Origin: Chloroflexota bacterium
GTDB lineage: Bacteria; Chloroflexota; Dormibacteria; Dormibacterales; Dormibacteraceae
Assembly: GCA_005880915.1 (NCBI GenBank)
Contig: VBIW01000047.1
Location: forward strand, 18,140 to 82,139
DNA length: 64,000 bases
Reading direction: 5' to 3'
The translations under genes were made by a program, and so were the position numbers. Positions 56,439 to 64,000 of the stretch are shown piece by piece. How positions within the stretch are numbered: position 1 is the stretch's first letter; the number at the start of each line of letters is the position of its first letter. The notes beneath the pieces were generated by a model. That model saw only the letters and a program-made list of their open reading frames with translations. It was not told the origin of the DNA and made no database searches.

Positions 56439-58814
56439 TCACTCGACAAGGACGGCCTCCACGACGGCGGTGTTGACGCCGTAGTCGCTACCCACGGCGG
56501 TGCCCGCCCCGGCCGCCGCTGAGATCGAAAGGGTGCCGCAGGTGAGCGTCCCGTCAATCGTGCTGGTCCCGTTCACGGTGTCGGTGCAGGTGCCCGCCCA
56601 GTAGATCGAACCGAGCAGCCAGTGCTTGGCCGCGGTCCCGGTGATCGCGATCTGCCCCGTGCTGCCGGCAGGAGTCCAGACCAGCAGGTTCCAGCAGGCT
56701 CGATCTCCGACCGGGCACCAGGCCGACCCCGGGCAGCTTGCATCACCGGGCGGGGCCCCCGAGCACGGGGCTGCGAACCATGTGTAGCCGCCGGCCCCCG
56801 AGTCGGCCACCGCGTTTGGGGGGCAGGCCGAGATGGAGCAAGGCTTCGAGCCGAACTGGCAGCTGCCAGTGCAGGAGGCCCCGCCGCCCGCGGCACATGT
56901 CCCCGTGGAAAAGCCCGCCTGGTTGACGAATTCGAGAGTCGCGTCCCGGGCCAGCAGAGTTGCGCCGTTGAGGCAGATGCCACCTCCACCGGCAAAGCCC
57001 GAGCCGTTGAAGTAATAGAAGCCAGGATCCAGCACCGCACCGAAAGCTGAGCCACCTGCTTTGAAGGTCGCGATCGCGTTGGCCCACAGCGACGGCGTAC
57101 TCGTAGCGAGCGTCTCGCTGGCGACCCCCACGGGCAGGTCGAGGCGGTACTCGGAGCTGTAGCCCTGGGCCAGGTCGGTGGCGAGTCCGGCCCACCCGGC
57201 TCCCCGGGAGAACGTCTGGCCGGCGGGGATCTTGAAGCCATCGCCGGTGATGACCAGCTCGCCGGTCTGCGCCATCGCGCCGCTCGTCGCTATCACGGTG
57301 CTGGCGGTGGGGACGAGCACAGTCGAGGAGCCCGATTGGTCGAGGGGCGTCGCGGTATCGACGCCCGACCACTCGCTCATCTGCGCGTTTCCGGCGATCG
57401 TCGCCGGGTTCATCGTGAACGTGATGCTGCTGATCCCGCCCGGGTTGTTCGGGTAGTACCAGATCTCGCTCCGACCCTCTCCAACCTGGTTGGCCTCGGC
57501 CGCGGAGATCCAGCCCGCCGGCGCGGCGAACTTGTTCGGGGTCGATGCGGCGCTGACCGTCGCCACCAGCAGCGTGCCTGCCTGGCTCGCGCCGGGCAGG
57601 GTCGCGATGATGAAGTGCGTATCGACATCGCTCTCCGGGCCGATCTGGCGGTTCGAGATGCCGCCCGCCATGCTCGTGAGGTCGATGTAGCCGTAGCAGC
57701 TCGGCTTGAAGTGATAGAACCCGCTCGCGTCCTTGGTTGGAACGGGACCCCTCCCGGTGGCGACCGTCACTCCCCCGACAACGATGTTGGGATAAGCGCC
57801 GCCGGCAGTGCAGGCCGCGCCGCCCGTTCCCTGCAGGGTTGCGATCGCGGCTGCGTCCGTGTTGGGCTCGGGCGGCAGCGTGGCCGCAAGGGCTGCGACC
57901 GGCTGCGGCGCTTTTCCGGCGGCGCACGGGTTCGGGTTGATCGCCTGATTGGGCACGGAAAGGAATGCACTCGTCCCGGTCGTCCCGCACGTCATCGCCG
58001 TGTGGCCAGACAGCTCGTAGCCGTCGGCGCAAATTGCATTGCTCGCCACCGGTGTGCAGCTGCCCCCGCCGCCGACCCAGGCTTGCCCATTGGTGTAATC
58101 CGAGACGTTGCCCAGGTCCGAGTAGGTGCCGGAGGTCGCGTCGTATCTCTGGTGCGCATAAAGGGCGCAGCTTCCGCTGAGGCTGATCGCGTTGGATGCG
58201 GTGACACTGCCGCCGACGTTCACCTGGCCGCCCGTGCAAGAAAGAGTCGTCGCCGTGAGCGCGGCCGTCGAGCCGTTCAGCTGCTGCGCGACGGCGCGCC
58301 TGGTGACGTTGGTGCTCGAGGTGCCTAGGTAGTTGCCGAACGAGATCGGCAACGCCAGGGTGAGGACCACCTCCACCTGCTGCTGATGTCCGCGATAGGG
58401 GTAGTTGATGGTCTCGGTGAGCATGTTCGAGGTGAATTTGTCGGTGGCTGTGTATCCGGCCGAGCAGGAGCCGGCGGGAGGGCTCGAGAGGGTGCCGCTG
58501 CGCACGCGCTGCGTGCCGACGAACAGGTCGGCCTCCTGGATCACGTTCGTTGCGGATCCCACGTTGCACCCCACGCCGATCTTCAAAGCGGCGTCGAGCG
58601 CCGCCTGGTCGGCGAGCTGCTGCAGCTGGTTGCGCTGCCATTCCACGGATCCGGTGAGCAGGATCAGCGCTGCAGAGCCGATGAGCGCGACCAGCCACAC
58701 CGCGACGATGATCATCACCTGCCCCGACTGACGGCGGTTCCCCTCCCCGCTTGCCGGGGAGGGTGGCCGCCGCGCGGCCGGGTGGGGAGATGATGCGTGG
58801 CTGACGCGTTTCAT
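56439..58814 (-). CDS. tadG: TadG-like pilus protein with large secreted domain
   Basis: The 791-residue protein has the TadG-type beginning SGQVMIIVAVWLVALIGSAA and QQLADQAALDAALKIG, a single membrane helix, and a long extracellular region rich in Gly, Ser, Thr and Cys. Between the start Met (ATG 58814) and that helix lies an 18-20 residue Pro/Ser-rich segment encoded by a repeat element. Cysteines in the C-terminal third (for example SCTGSCQFGSKPCSISACPP, quoted in part) suggest disulfides. Possibly an adhesive pilus-associated surface protein. Confidence 0.82.
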   Translation of the reverse strand: MKRVSHASSPHPAARRPPSPASGEGNRRQSGQVMIIVAVWLVALIGSAALILLTGSVEWQRNQLQQLADQAALDAALKIGVGCNVGSATNVIQEADLFVGTQRVRSGTLSSPPAGSCSAGYTATDKFTSNMLTETINYPYRGHQQQVEVVLTLALPISFGNYLGTSSTNVTRRAVAQQLNGSTAALTATTLSCTGGQVNVGGSVTASNAISLSGSCALYAHQRYDATSGTYSDLGNVSDYTNGQAWVGGGGSCTPVASNAICADGYELSGHTAMTCGTTGTSAFLSVPNQAINPNPCAAGKAPQPVAALAATLPPEPNTDAAAIATLQGTGGAACTAGGAYPNIVVGGVTVATGRGPVPTKDASGFYHFKPSCYGYIDLTSMAGGISNRQIGPESDVDTHFIIATLPGASQAGTLLVATVSAASTPNKFAAPAGWISAAEANQVGEGRSEIWYYPNNPGGISSITFTMNPATIAGNAQMSEWSGVDTATPLDQSGSSTVLVPTASTVIATSGAMAQTGELVITGDGFKIPAGQTFSRGAGWAGLATDLAQGYSSEYRLDLPVGVASETLATSTPSLWANAIATFKAGGSAFGAVLDPGFYYFNGSGFAGGGGICLNGATLLARDATLEFVNQAGFSTGTCAAGGGASCTGSCQFGSKPCSISACPPNAVADSGAGGYTWFAAPCSGAPPGDASCPGSAWCPVGDRACWNLLVWTPAGSTGQIAITGTAAKHWLLGSIYWAGTCTDTVNGTSTIDGTLTCGTLSISAAAGAGTAVGSDYGVNTAVVEAVLVE
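58740..58790. repeat. REP-like element inside tadG
   Basis: CCCTCCCCGCTTGCCGGGGA, then GGCCGCCGCGCGGCC, then GGTGGGGAGA. It lies in frame in the 5' end of tadG. Confidence 0.8.
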
Positions 58815-59413
58815 CAGTACTCCAGCCGCCCGACTGACTGCGAGTCGAAAGTGATCACGCTCGGGATTCCGAGAAACGTGTTGAGGACGGGCTTCCACTG
58901 CAGCTTCAGGTCGACGACCACGAGCTGATGTCCGGGGATGCGGACGGGCGCGCCGCCGCACGTCGAACAGCTCCACCGCGTGTTGCCCGAGGCCGGATCG
59001 AGCTCGTAGACAAAGACGTAAACGGTGCTCGGATTGATCGCCCCTGTGAGCGAGATGGTGCCCGGTTGCGTCCCGTTGGCCGCGTACATGCCGTACGACG
59101 GTGGGCTGGTGAGGCCGCCGGTCGAGTCTGCGTAAACGACCGACATTCCAAGCGCGTCCAGCTGGTGGGCGCCGCTGGTCAGAGGACCCAGGGTGCAGGG
59201 GGTGGAAAGCGCTGTGCAGTCCGGGGCCAATGTGTTGGATCCGCTGTAGTAGCCGAGCACCGCCTGCCGCGCCATGTCGCGAGAAGCGCCTTGCAGCGAG
59301 GTGTAGATGAGCAGACCGCGTCCCAGATCCACCGTGGCGCCGATCAGCAGGAAGAGCATGGGGGCAATCAGCGCGAACTCCAGCAGCGCCTGACCGAGCT
59401 GGCGGCGACTCAC
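58814..59413 (-). CDS. tadE: TadE family pilin-like protein
   Basis: The 199-residue protein begins with the TadE signature RRQLGQALLEFALIAPMLFLL, a type-IV-pilin-like helix with the conserved Glu after Leu-Leu. The rest is a beta-rich extracellular part with a few cysteines. GTG 59413 overlaps the stop of the preceding TadE gene. ATG of tadG overlaps its stop as TGATG. Confidence 0.85.
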   Translation of the reverse strand: MSRRQLGQALLEFALIAPMLFLLIGATVDLGRGLLIYTSLQGASRDMARQAVLGYYSGSNTLAPDCTALSTPCTLGPLTSGAHQLDALGMSVVYADSTGGLTSPPSYGMYAANGTQPGTISLTGAINPSTVYVFVYELDPASGNTRWSCSTCGGAPVRIPGHQLVVVDLKLQWKPVLNTFLGIPSVITFDSQSVGRLEY

Positions 59414-59901
59414 CACGCGGTGGTGGCGCGGCTCGACCCAGTGATCGTGATCCCGCCTCCGAGGACTTTGAGGTCGCTGAACCCGTAGTAGACGAAGACG
59501 TCGACCTCAGAGTTGTAGTTCGACTGGACCGATCCAGTGCAGTCGAGGCTCGTCCCGCAGTACACCGCAACGACGGCGTGGTCCGGGGCCGGTGCCGTGT
59601 AGTCCGTGCCTGCGACAAAGGGAGGCGCATGGTTGACCTGGGTCGGGCACGCGACGTTGGCGCTCGCCACCGCGGCGGCGAGGTCGGCCTTGACCAGGTT
59701 GCACATTGCGGTCAGCCCAGGGCCGTTGGTCGTCGAGGTCTTGCCGGCTACCAACCTCGCGGCGTCGCGCGACGCGTCGGAGGTTTCGACCGCAAACGAG
59801 TAGCCGCGGCCCAGCTCCAGCACGCCCGCGACGAGAACGATGAGGATCGGCAGCGCGAGCGCGAACTCGACCAGGGCCTGCCCGGAACGGCGGTTACGCA
59901 T
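59410..59901 (-). CDS. tadE: TadE family pilin-like protein
   Basis: The 163-residue protein begins RRSGQALVEFALALPILIVLV, a TadE helix with the conserved Glu, followed by DASRDAARLVAGK and a C-terminal beta-rich part. ATG 59901 overlaps the cpaE stop by 8 bp. Two tandem TadE genes plus tadG make the minor pilins of this locus; no Flp major pilin was found in the window. Confidence 0.86.
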   Translation of the reverse strand: MRNRRSGQALVEFALALPILIVLVAGVLELGRGYSFAVETSDASRDAARLVAGKTSTTNGPGLTAMCNLVKADLAAAVASANVACPTQVNHAPPFVAGTDYTAPAPDHAVVAVYCGTSLDCTGSVQSNYNSEVDVFVYYGFSDLKVLGGGITITGSSRATTAW

Positions 59902-61195
59902 CGAACTTCAGGCTGGCCAGGATCACCCGCGCGATCTCGGTCGCGCCGCGCGAGACCATCGACGACGGGTCGTGCTGCAGGACGATCCCGCCTGCGAGTG
60001 TTGCGTCTTCCGGCCGCGAGTCGTCGAACCCGACGACGACGGACATCTTGCGGCCGAGGATTGCCTCCACCCCCGCTCGGTCGAGCGGTGGATGGGGCGA
60101 CCGCTGGTTCAGCACCAGCTCGACGCGGTTGTCGGGCACGTTCATGATGTCGCGGAAGATCGCCAGCGCCCGCCGCGCGTCGGTCATCGCGGCAATCTCG
60201 GGCGGCACCACGATCACGAGGCACTCGGCGCGCTCGATCACGGCGAGGGCGGCCTCGGCGAGCGAGGTCCCCAGGTCGACGACGATGACTTTCTGCCATG
60301 GCACCACAGTGTCAAGAACGCGGCCGATGAGCTCCCCGTTCAACGTGTCGACCTCTTCGGGCCGCAGCGTGCCCGGGAGCACACCCATGCCGGTGCGGTG
60401 GTTGACCATGTTGCCGCGCAGGACCGTCTCAAAATCCGCCTGCGATGCCTTCGACGCGCTGGCCACCGAACCCGTCGCGATCAGGTCCGCGAAGAGGGCA
60501 GCGTGGCCGAAGGGCGCGGCGAGGTCGATCAGCAGGACCTGGCGCGGGAACTTGCGGGCCAGCGCCGCCGACGTGTTGATGGCGAGGGTCGTCGTGCCCG
60601 CTCCGCCTTTGGCCGAGAAGAAGGCCACGATGGGGGCCGCGTCCTTGGAGGCGACCTGGGACTGGATCGCCGCCGCCGCCGACACCTCCTGCTCCCAGAG
60701 CTTGTCTAGAGTCACGGCAACCTTCTCCAGGTGCGGGCCGAGTCCTTCCAGCAGGCCATCGCGGTCGAGCGTCAGAAGGACCGCGTCGGTCAGGCCGTAG
60801 ATGTTGGTCACGTAGCGCTCGCCGGTGCGGGGGGCGGGGAGGATGACCATGTCGCCGGGGGCCGGCCGGCGCGTGAGCAGCACCTTGCCCGTGGTGTCGG
60901 TGACCGACTCCTCGACCTGGCCGGAGGCGAGGAACACGACGATGTCGCCACCCTGGCCGCCCAGGCGGAGGGTGTCCCGAGCCGCCAGGCCGACCGGCCG
61001 CATCCGGCGGGCGACGGCTCGCAATACGCCGTCGTTTAGCTCCGAGAATACGGCCGACATCTCCAGGATCCGCGTCCGCATCTGCAGTGCGGACGGCGCC
61101 TGGTCCCCGCCGGCTCCGCTGCCGCTAGCGGCCACCTGGGCTAACTCTTCCTCCCGCGCCCGATATAAGGTTTCAGGAACCTCACGGGCGTTCAA
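59894..61195 (-). CDS. cpaE: CpaE/MinD-like ATPase with N-terminal cyclic-nucleotide-binding-like domain
   Basis: CpaE positions the Tad secretion apparatus. Residues about 35-160 resemble a cNMP-binding (Crp-type) sensor: MSAVFSELNDGVLRAVARRM and ASGQVEESVTDTTGKVLLTR. From about 190 the protein is a ParA/MinD-type ATPase with the deviant Walker A FSAKGGAGTTTLAIN and VVDLGTSLAEAALA. Most CpaE proteins carry a receiver-like domain instead. TTG 61195 is chosen because TACAGT lies exactly 9 nt upstream; the frame runs 10 codons further without a sensible start. Confidence 0.85.
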   Translation of the reverse strand: MNAREVPETLYRAREEELAQVAASGSGAGGDQAPSALQMRTRILEMSAVFSELNDGVLRAVARRMRPVGLAARDTLRLGGQGGDIVVFLASGQVEESVTDTTGKVLLTRRPAPGDMVILPAPRTGERYVTNIYGLTDAVLLTLDRDGLLEGLGPHLEKVAVTLDKLWEQEVSAAAAIQSQVASKDAAPIVAFFSAKGGAGTTTLAINTSAALARKFPRQVLLIDLAAPFGHAALFADLIATGSVASASKASQADFETVLRGNMVNHRTGMGVLPGTLRPEEVDTLNGELIGRVLDTVVPWQKVIVVDLGTSLAEAALAVIERAECLVIVVPPEIAAMTDARRALAIFRDIMNVPDNRVELVLNQRSPHPPLDRAGVEAILGRKMSVVVGFDDSRPEDATLAGGIVLQHDPSSMVSRGATEIARVILASLKFDA

Positions 61196-61203
61196 AACGC
61201 CGA

Positions 61204-61210
61204 TACTGTA
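61204..61210. promoter_or_regulatory. shared bidirectional -10 element TACTGTA
   Basis: Read on the minus strand it is TACAGT, 9 nt before the cpaE TTG 61195. Read on the plus strand it is TACTGT, 16 nt before ATG 61226 of the HEAT gene. One near-palindrome could serve both divergent operons. Confidence 0.5.
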
Positions 61211-61225
61211 GCAACCGCCCCCCAA

Positions 61226-62068
61226 ATGGACCCTCCGCTTCGCAGCAATGGCTCAAATACAAAGCCGGTGATCCAGTCCCCCACCCGAGGCGCCGGGCGA
61301 TCTCGGGTGGCGGGTCGTGTTGATCGGGTGCTTAACACTGCGCTCGCCGGGGAGGGCGCGGCTGTCCTTAACGTCCCAGCTGCCGAGCTGCTGGCCGATG
61401 CGGTCGGGGTGGCGAGCTCGATCGAGGCCGCGCTCAGCCGGCCGGGCGTGGGCGTGATGGGCCACTGGATGGTCCACCAGCTGTTGCGCCGGTCGAATCT
61501 GTACGACGATCTCGTCAACTCTCTGGCCAGCCCGAATGCCGTCACCCGCGCCGCCGCCGCCCGGATCTGCGGCGCCGCCCGGATCACCGATTCAGTGCTG
61601 TGGATCTCGGACCTCGTCAAGGACCCGAACCCGCGGGTCAGGGAGGCGGCTGTGCGCTCGCTGGGGCATCTCGGCGGCCGGCGGGCAGTGGACGAGCTGA
61701 TGGCGTCGGCCGGCGAGATCCCGCTGTACCGCCTTGCGATCGCCCTGGCGAGGGCCGCCACCGACGTCGACATCGAGGCGTTGATGCGCCAACCCGCGAA
61801 CGAGCGCGCAGCCTTGGCGACGGTGCTCGCGTGCGGCCTGCGGCGGGACGTGCTCCGGGTTTCGCCGCTCCTCGGGATCGCCCACGACCGCCGGTGGCCG
61901 AAGCAGGTGCGCCTGGCCGCCTGCAAAGCGCTGGCCGCGATCGGGGACCGCTCCGCCGCGGACGGACTCCACCGCCTCACCATGGGCGAACCCGACGAGA
62001 CGGTGAAGCAGGCCGCCGAACGCGCGCACCGCCGGCTCCTCAAGCGCGCCGTGGGCAGGCCTCGGTGA
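61226..62068 (+). CDS. HEAT-repeat protein
   Basis: The 280-residue protein contains HEAT/PBS-lyase-type repeats (DPNPRVREAAVRSLGHLG, KQVRLAACKALAAIGDRSAA) in the second half and an N-terminal part of unknown fold. Such repeats act as scaffolds. It is co-transcribed with cpaF (GTGA overlap) and divergent from cpaE, so a role in pilus assembly or regulation is likely but unproven. Confidence 0.75.
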   Translation: MDPPLRSNGSNTKPVIQSPTRGAGRSRVAGRVDRVLNTALAGEGAAVLNVPAAELLADAVGVASSIEAALSRPGVGVMGHWMVHQLLRRSNLYDDLVNSLASPNAVTRAAAARICGAARITDSVLWISDLVKDPNPRVREAAVRSLGHLGGRRAVDELMASAGEIPLYRLAIALARAATDVDIEALMRQPANERAALATVLACGLRRDVLRVSPLLGIAHDRRWPKQVRLAACKALAAIGDRSAADGLHRLTMGEPDETVKQAAERAHRRLLKRAVGRPR

Positions 62069-63579
62069 AGCTCTCCGAGCGATTCGACCGCCGCTACCAG
62101 CAGACCCCGGCCACCGCGCCCCAGGCCCCGGTGACCGGGCCGCAGCAGCAGGTGGCCAGCCCTCAGACTCCCGTCGACGGAACCCCGACCGTCGCGCCGG
62201 TAGAGCGCCGGGCGGTTCCCCGCGAGGGGACAGCGGTGCAGCCAGAGCTGGAGACGCTCCGCACTGGCGATACGCCGGCGACCCTGAGCCCCGCCCTCGG
62301 CGCCGCAAAGGCGGAAATCCACGCCGACCTGCTGCGCCGCCACGCCGCCGCGATCGACATCACCAACCGGGCGGGCATCCGGCGGCTGCTGACCCAGCTC
62401 ACCGAAGAGCACTTCCGAAACAAGCCACCCGCAGCTCTGGTCACCGCCGCCGACCGCGAGCGACTGGTCGACATCCTCTTCGACGAGGTCATCGGGCTGG
62501 GGCCTCTGGAGGCGCCGCTGCGTGACCCCGATATCACCGAGATCATGGTCAACCGGCCGGAGCAGATCTTCGTCGAGCGGCGTGGACGCATCGAGCTGAC
62601 CAACCTCGCGTTCGAAGACGAGGCCAGCCTACGCCGTGTCATCGACCGCATCGTGTCGACGATCGGCCGCAGGGTCGACGAGTCGGAGCCGATGTGCGAC
62701 GCGCGCCTTAAGGATGGATCGCGCGTCAACGTTGTGATCCCACCTGTCGCGATCTACGGACCGTGTCTGACGATCCGCAAGTTCGGCCGCGAAGTGCTCA
62801 CGCCGGAGCGCATCGTGGGCGCGGGGGGCTCGAGCGAGGCCATCCTCGAGTATCTCGACGCGGCGGTGAAGTCACGGCTCAACGTCATCGTGTCCGGCGG
62901 CACCGGCTCTGGGAAGACCACCCTGCTCAACGTCTTGTCGGGGTTCATTCCGGGAGACGAGCGCATCGTCACGGTGGAAGACGCGGCCGAGCTCCGTCTG
63001 CGGCAGGTCCATGTGATCAGCCTCGAGACGAAGCCCGCCAACGTCGAGGGCCATGGCCAGATCTCGATCCGCGACCTGGTCCGCAACTCGCTGCGCATGC
63101 GGCCCGACCGCATCATCGTCGGCGAGGTCCGCGGCGGCGAGGCGCTGGACATGCTGCAGGCGATGAACACAGGCCATGACGGGTCGATGAGCACGGTGCA
63201 CGCGAACAACCCGCGCGATGTGATCACGCGACTCGAGACGCTCGTTCTACTGGCCGGAACGGAGCTCCCATCACGCGCGATCCGCGGCCAGATCGCCTCG
63301 GCGATCAACATCGTGGTCCAGACCGAGAGGTTGCGGGGCGGTGCGCGCAAGATCGTCAACGTGGCGGAGGTCCTCGGCATGGTCGACGGCGAGATCGCCC
63401 TCCAGGAGCTGTTCACGTTTCGGCAGGTGGCCGTGACACCGGACGGCCGCGCGGTGGGATTCCACACAGCTACCGGGGCGCGATCCAACTTCGCCGCCCA
63501 CTTCAAGGCCAATGGCGTGGACTTCCCGGACTCCATGTTCGCGCCGACCAACCAGCCTCCGATGGAGGGTCTCTACTGA
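62065..63579 (+). CDS. cpaF: Tad pilus assembly ATPase CpaF/TadA
   Basis: CpaF is the secretion ATPase that powers Tad pilus extension and retraction. The 504-residue protein has a disordered N-terminus (about 1-70), an N-terminal domain with LGPLEAPLRDPDITEIMVN, Walker A GGTGSGKTTLLN, and RPDRIIVGEVRGGEALDMLQ followed by MNTGHDGSMSTVHANN. GTG 62065 overlaps the HEAT stop. The kinase gene follows (TGATG). Confidence 0.94.
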   Translation: MKLSERFDRRYQQTPATAPQAPVTGPQQQVASPQTPVDGTPTVAPVERRAVPREGTAVQPELETLRTGDTPATLSPALGAAKAEIHADLLRRHAAAIDITNRAGIRRLLTQLTEEHFRNKPPAALVTAADRERLVDILFDEVIGLGPLEAPLRDPDITEIMVNRPEQIFVERRGRIELTNLAFEDEASLRRVIDRIVSTIGRRVDESEPMCDARLKDGSRVNVVIPPVAIYGPCLTIRKFGREVLTPERIVGAGGSSEAILEYLDAAVKSRLNVIVSGGTGSGKTTLLNVLSGFIPGDERIVTVEDAAELRLRQVHVISLETKPANVEGHGQISIRDLVRNSLRMRPDRIIVGEVRGGEALDMLQAMNTGHDGSMSTVHANNPRDVITRLETLVLLAGTELPSRAIRGQIASAINIVVQTERLRGGARKIVNVAEVLGMVDGEIALQELFTFRQVAVTPDGRAVGFHTATGARSNFAAHFKANGVDFPDSMFAPTNQPPMEGLY

Positions 63580-64000
63580 TGGGTGGCGAGTTCAGTGAGA
63601 TGAGCGCCAAACGTCCAGAGCAAAGCCCTGATGGCCACCAACACCGTTCGGTCCAGGTCGACTCGGAGCTTCTCGATGACGTCGGCCACCAGCTGCGGAA
63701 TCAGCTCAACGCGGTGGTCGGCGCCGCCGGCCTGCTGGCCAGCGGGGCGGAGACGAGCGAAGAGCGCGAGCTGGCGGCGATCGTCGAGTCGGGTGTCGAG
63801 CAGGTCGCGCGAATCGTGGACGAGGTCCTCGACGCGGCAAGCATCGAGAACGGTGAGTTCGAGCTGGCCTTGCATCCGTATGACGTTCGCTCGACGGTCG
63901 AGAGCTGCCTCGGGCTCGTCTCCGAGGCGGCGGGCGCCAAGGGTCTCGACATTTCCTTTAATGCAGCGTCGGACGTGCCGACCGTCGTGATCGGTGACTC
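63579..64000 (+). CDS. histidine kinase (3' truncated by window edge)
   Basis: The visible 140 residues contain an H-box-like motif VGHQLRNQLNAVVGAAGLL with the candidate phospho-His37, a dimerisation helix, and the beginning of the ATPase domain (ending near VPTVVIGD). The catalytic N- and G-boxes lie beyond the window. It starts at ATG 63579 overlapping the cpaF stop. Its location suggests control of pilus activity. No sensor domain precedes the H-box, so it may be a cytoplasmic kinase. Confidence 0.8.
   Translation, partial: MGGEFSEMSAKRPEQSPDGHQHRSVQVDSELLDDVGHQLRNQLNAVVGAAGLLASGAETSEERELAAIVESGVEQVARIVDEVLDAASIENGEFELALHPYDVRSTVESCLGLVSEAAGAKGLDISFNAASDVPTVVIGD

Noticed and set aside
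56743..58698. A 651-codon frame on the same strand as tadG but in another phase
   Set aside because: Arg-rich, motif-free shadow of tadG.
1..64000. tRNA, rRNA or other structural RNA genes
   Set aside because: None was noticed by eye; a covariance-model search was not possible, so absence is not proven.

Overview
The window is a GC-rich bacterial chromosome segment, cut inside selD on the left and inside a histidine kinase gene on the right. Housekeeping gene order is conserved: rsmD-coaD, fabD/acpP-rnc-smc-ftsY, ylxM-ffh-rpsP-khpA-rimM-trmD-rplS, rnhB-yraN, comM-dprA-topA, rpsB-tsf-pyrH-frr-uppS-cdsA-dxr-rseP-ispG-proS and relA. Added to this are Ku/ligase NHEJ, a DUF222-HNH gene behind a CGAAC-N4-GTTCG SOS-type box, a small Rv1284-like carbonic anhydrase, a class E/F-like sortase domain and a Tad pilus locus. 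Together these suggest a soil Terrabacteria lineage such as Chloroflexota, Candidatus Dormibacterota or a deep Actinomycetota relative. No rRNA, tRNA or CRISPR array was seen, so the phylum is inferred only from gene content.

Layout. 1-9301: selenium, CoA, ribosome and fatty-acid genes, then rnc-smc-ftsY. 9298-12860: accessory block (HNH nuclease, PHP phosphoesterase, inositol-phosphatase-like, Lrp-type ligand domain, DinB). 12898-16812: SRP and ribosome maturation operon. 16918-22144: carbonic anhydrase, a 1079-residue surface protein that carries its own C-terminal sortase domain, and a Tat-exported protein. 22266-23227: rnhB-yraN. 23254-32523: a five-gene operon ku-ligase-SDR-ABC ATPase-permease, a second ABC exporter, and an MBL hydrolase with an alpha/beta hydrolase. 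32510-32769: tandem repeat array. 32822-46892: comM-dprA-topA, then translation, isoprenoid and envelope genes. 46905-47977: a one-gene cassette bounded by about 59-bp imperfect inverted repeats. 47980-50858: a multi-GAF HD-GYP protein that has lost its HD motif. 50936-53695: relA and an MBL hydrolase. 53688-64000: Tad pilus locus split over two strands, with a CpaE carrying a cyclic-nucleotide-binding-like domain and a kinase gene at the edge.

Three patterns run through the window. (1) Many genes at the head of a transcription unit have no Shine-Dalgarno sequence but a TANNNT hexamer 6-10 nt (often exactly 9) before the start codon, as expected for leaderless mRNAs. (2) Several genes inside operons have homology-supported N-termini but no ATG, GTG or TTG start: their apparent first codon is ATA or CTG overlapping the upstream stop (ATAA, ATAG, CTGA). 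rnc is the clearest case. (3) A family of double-hairpin GC-rich repeats sits between genes and also encodes the ends of proteins (UppS, HNH and hydrolase C-termini, TadG N-terminus).
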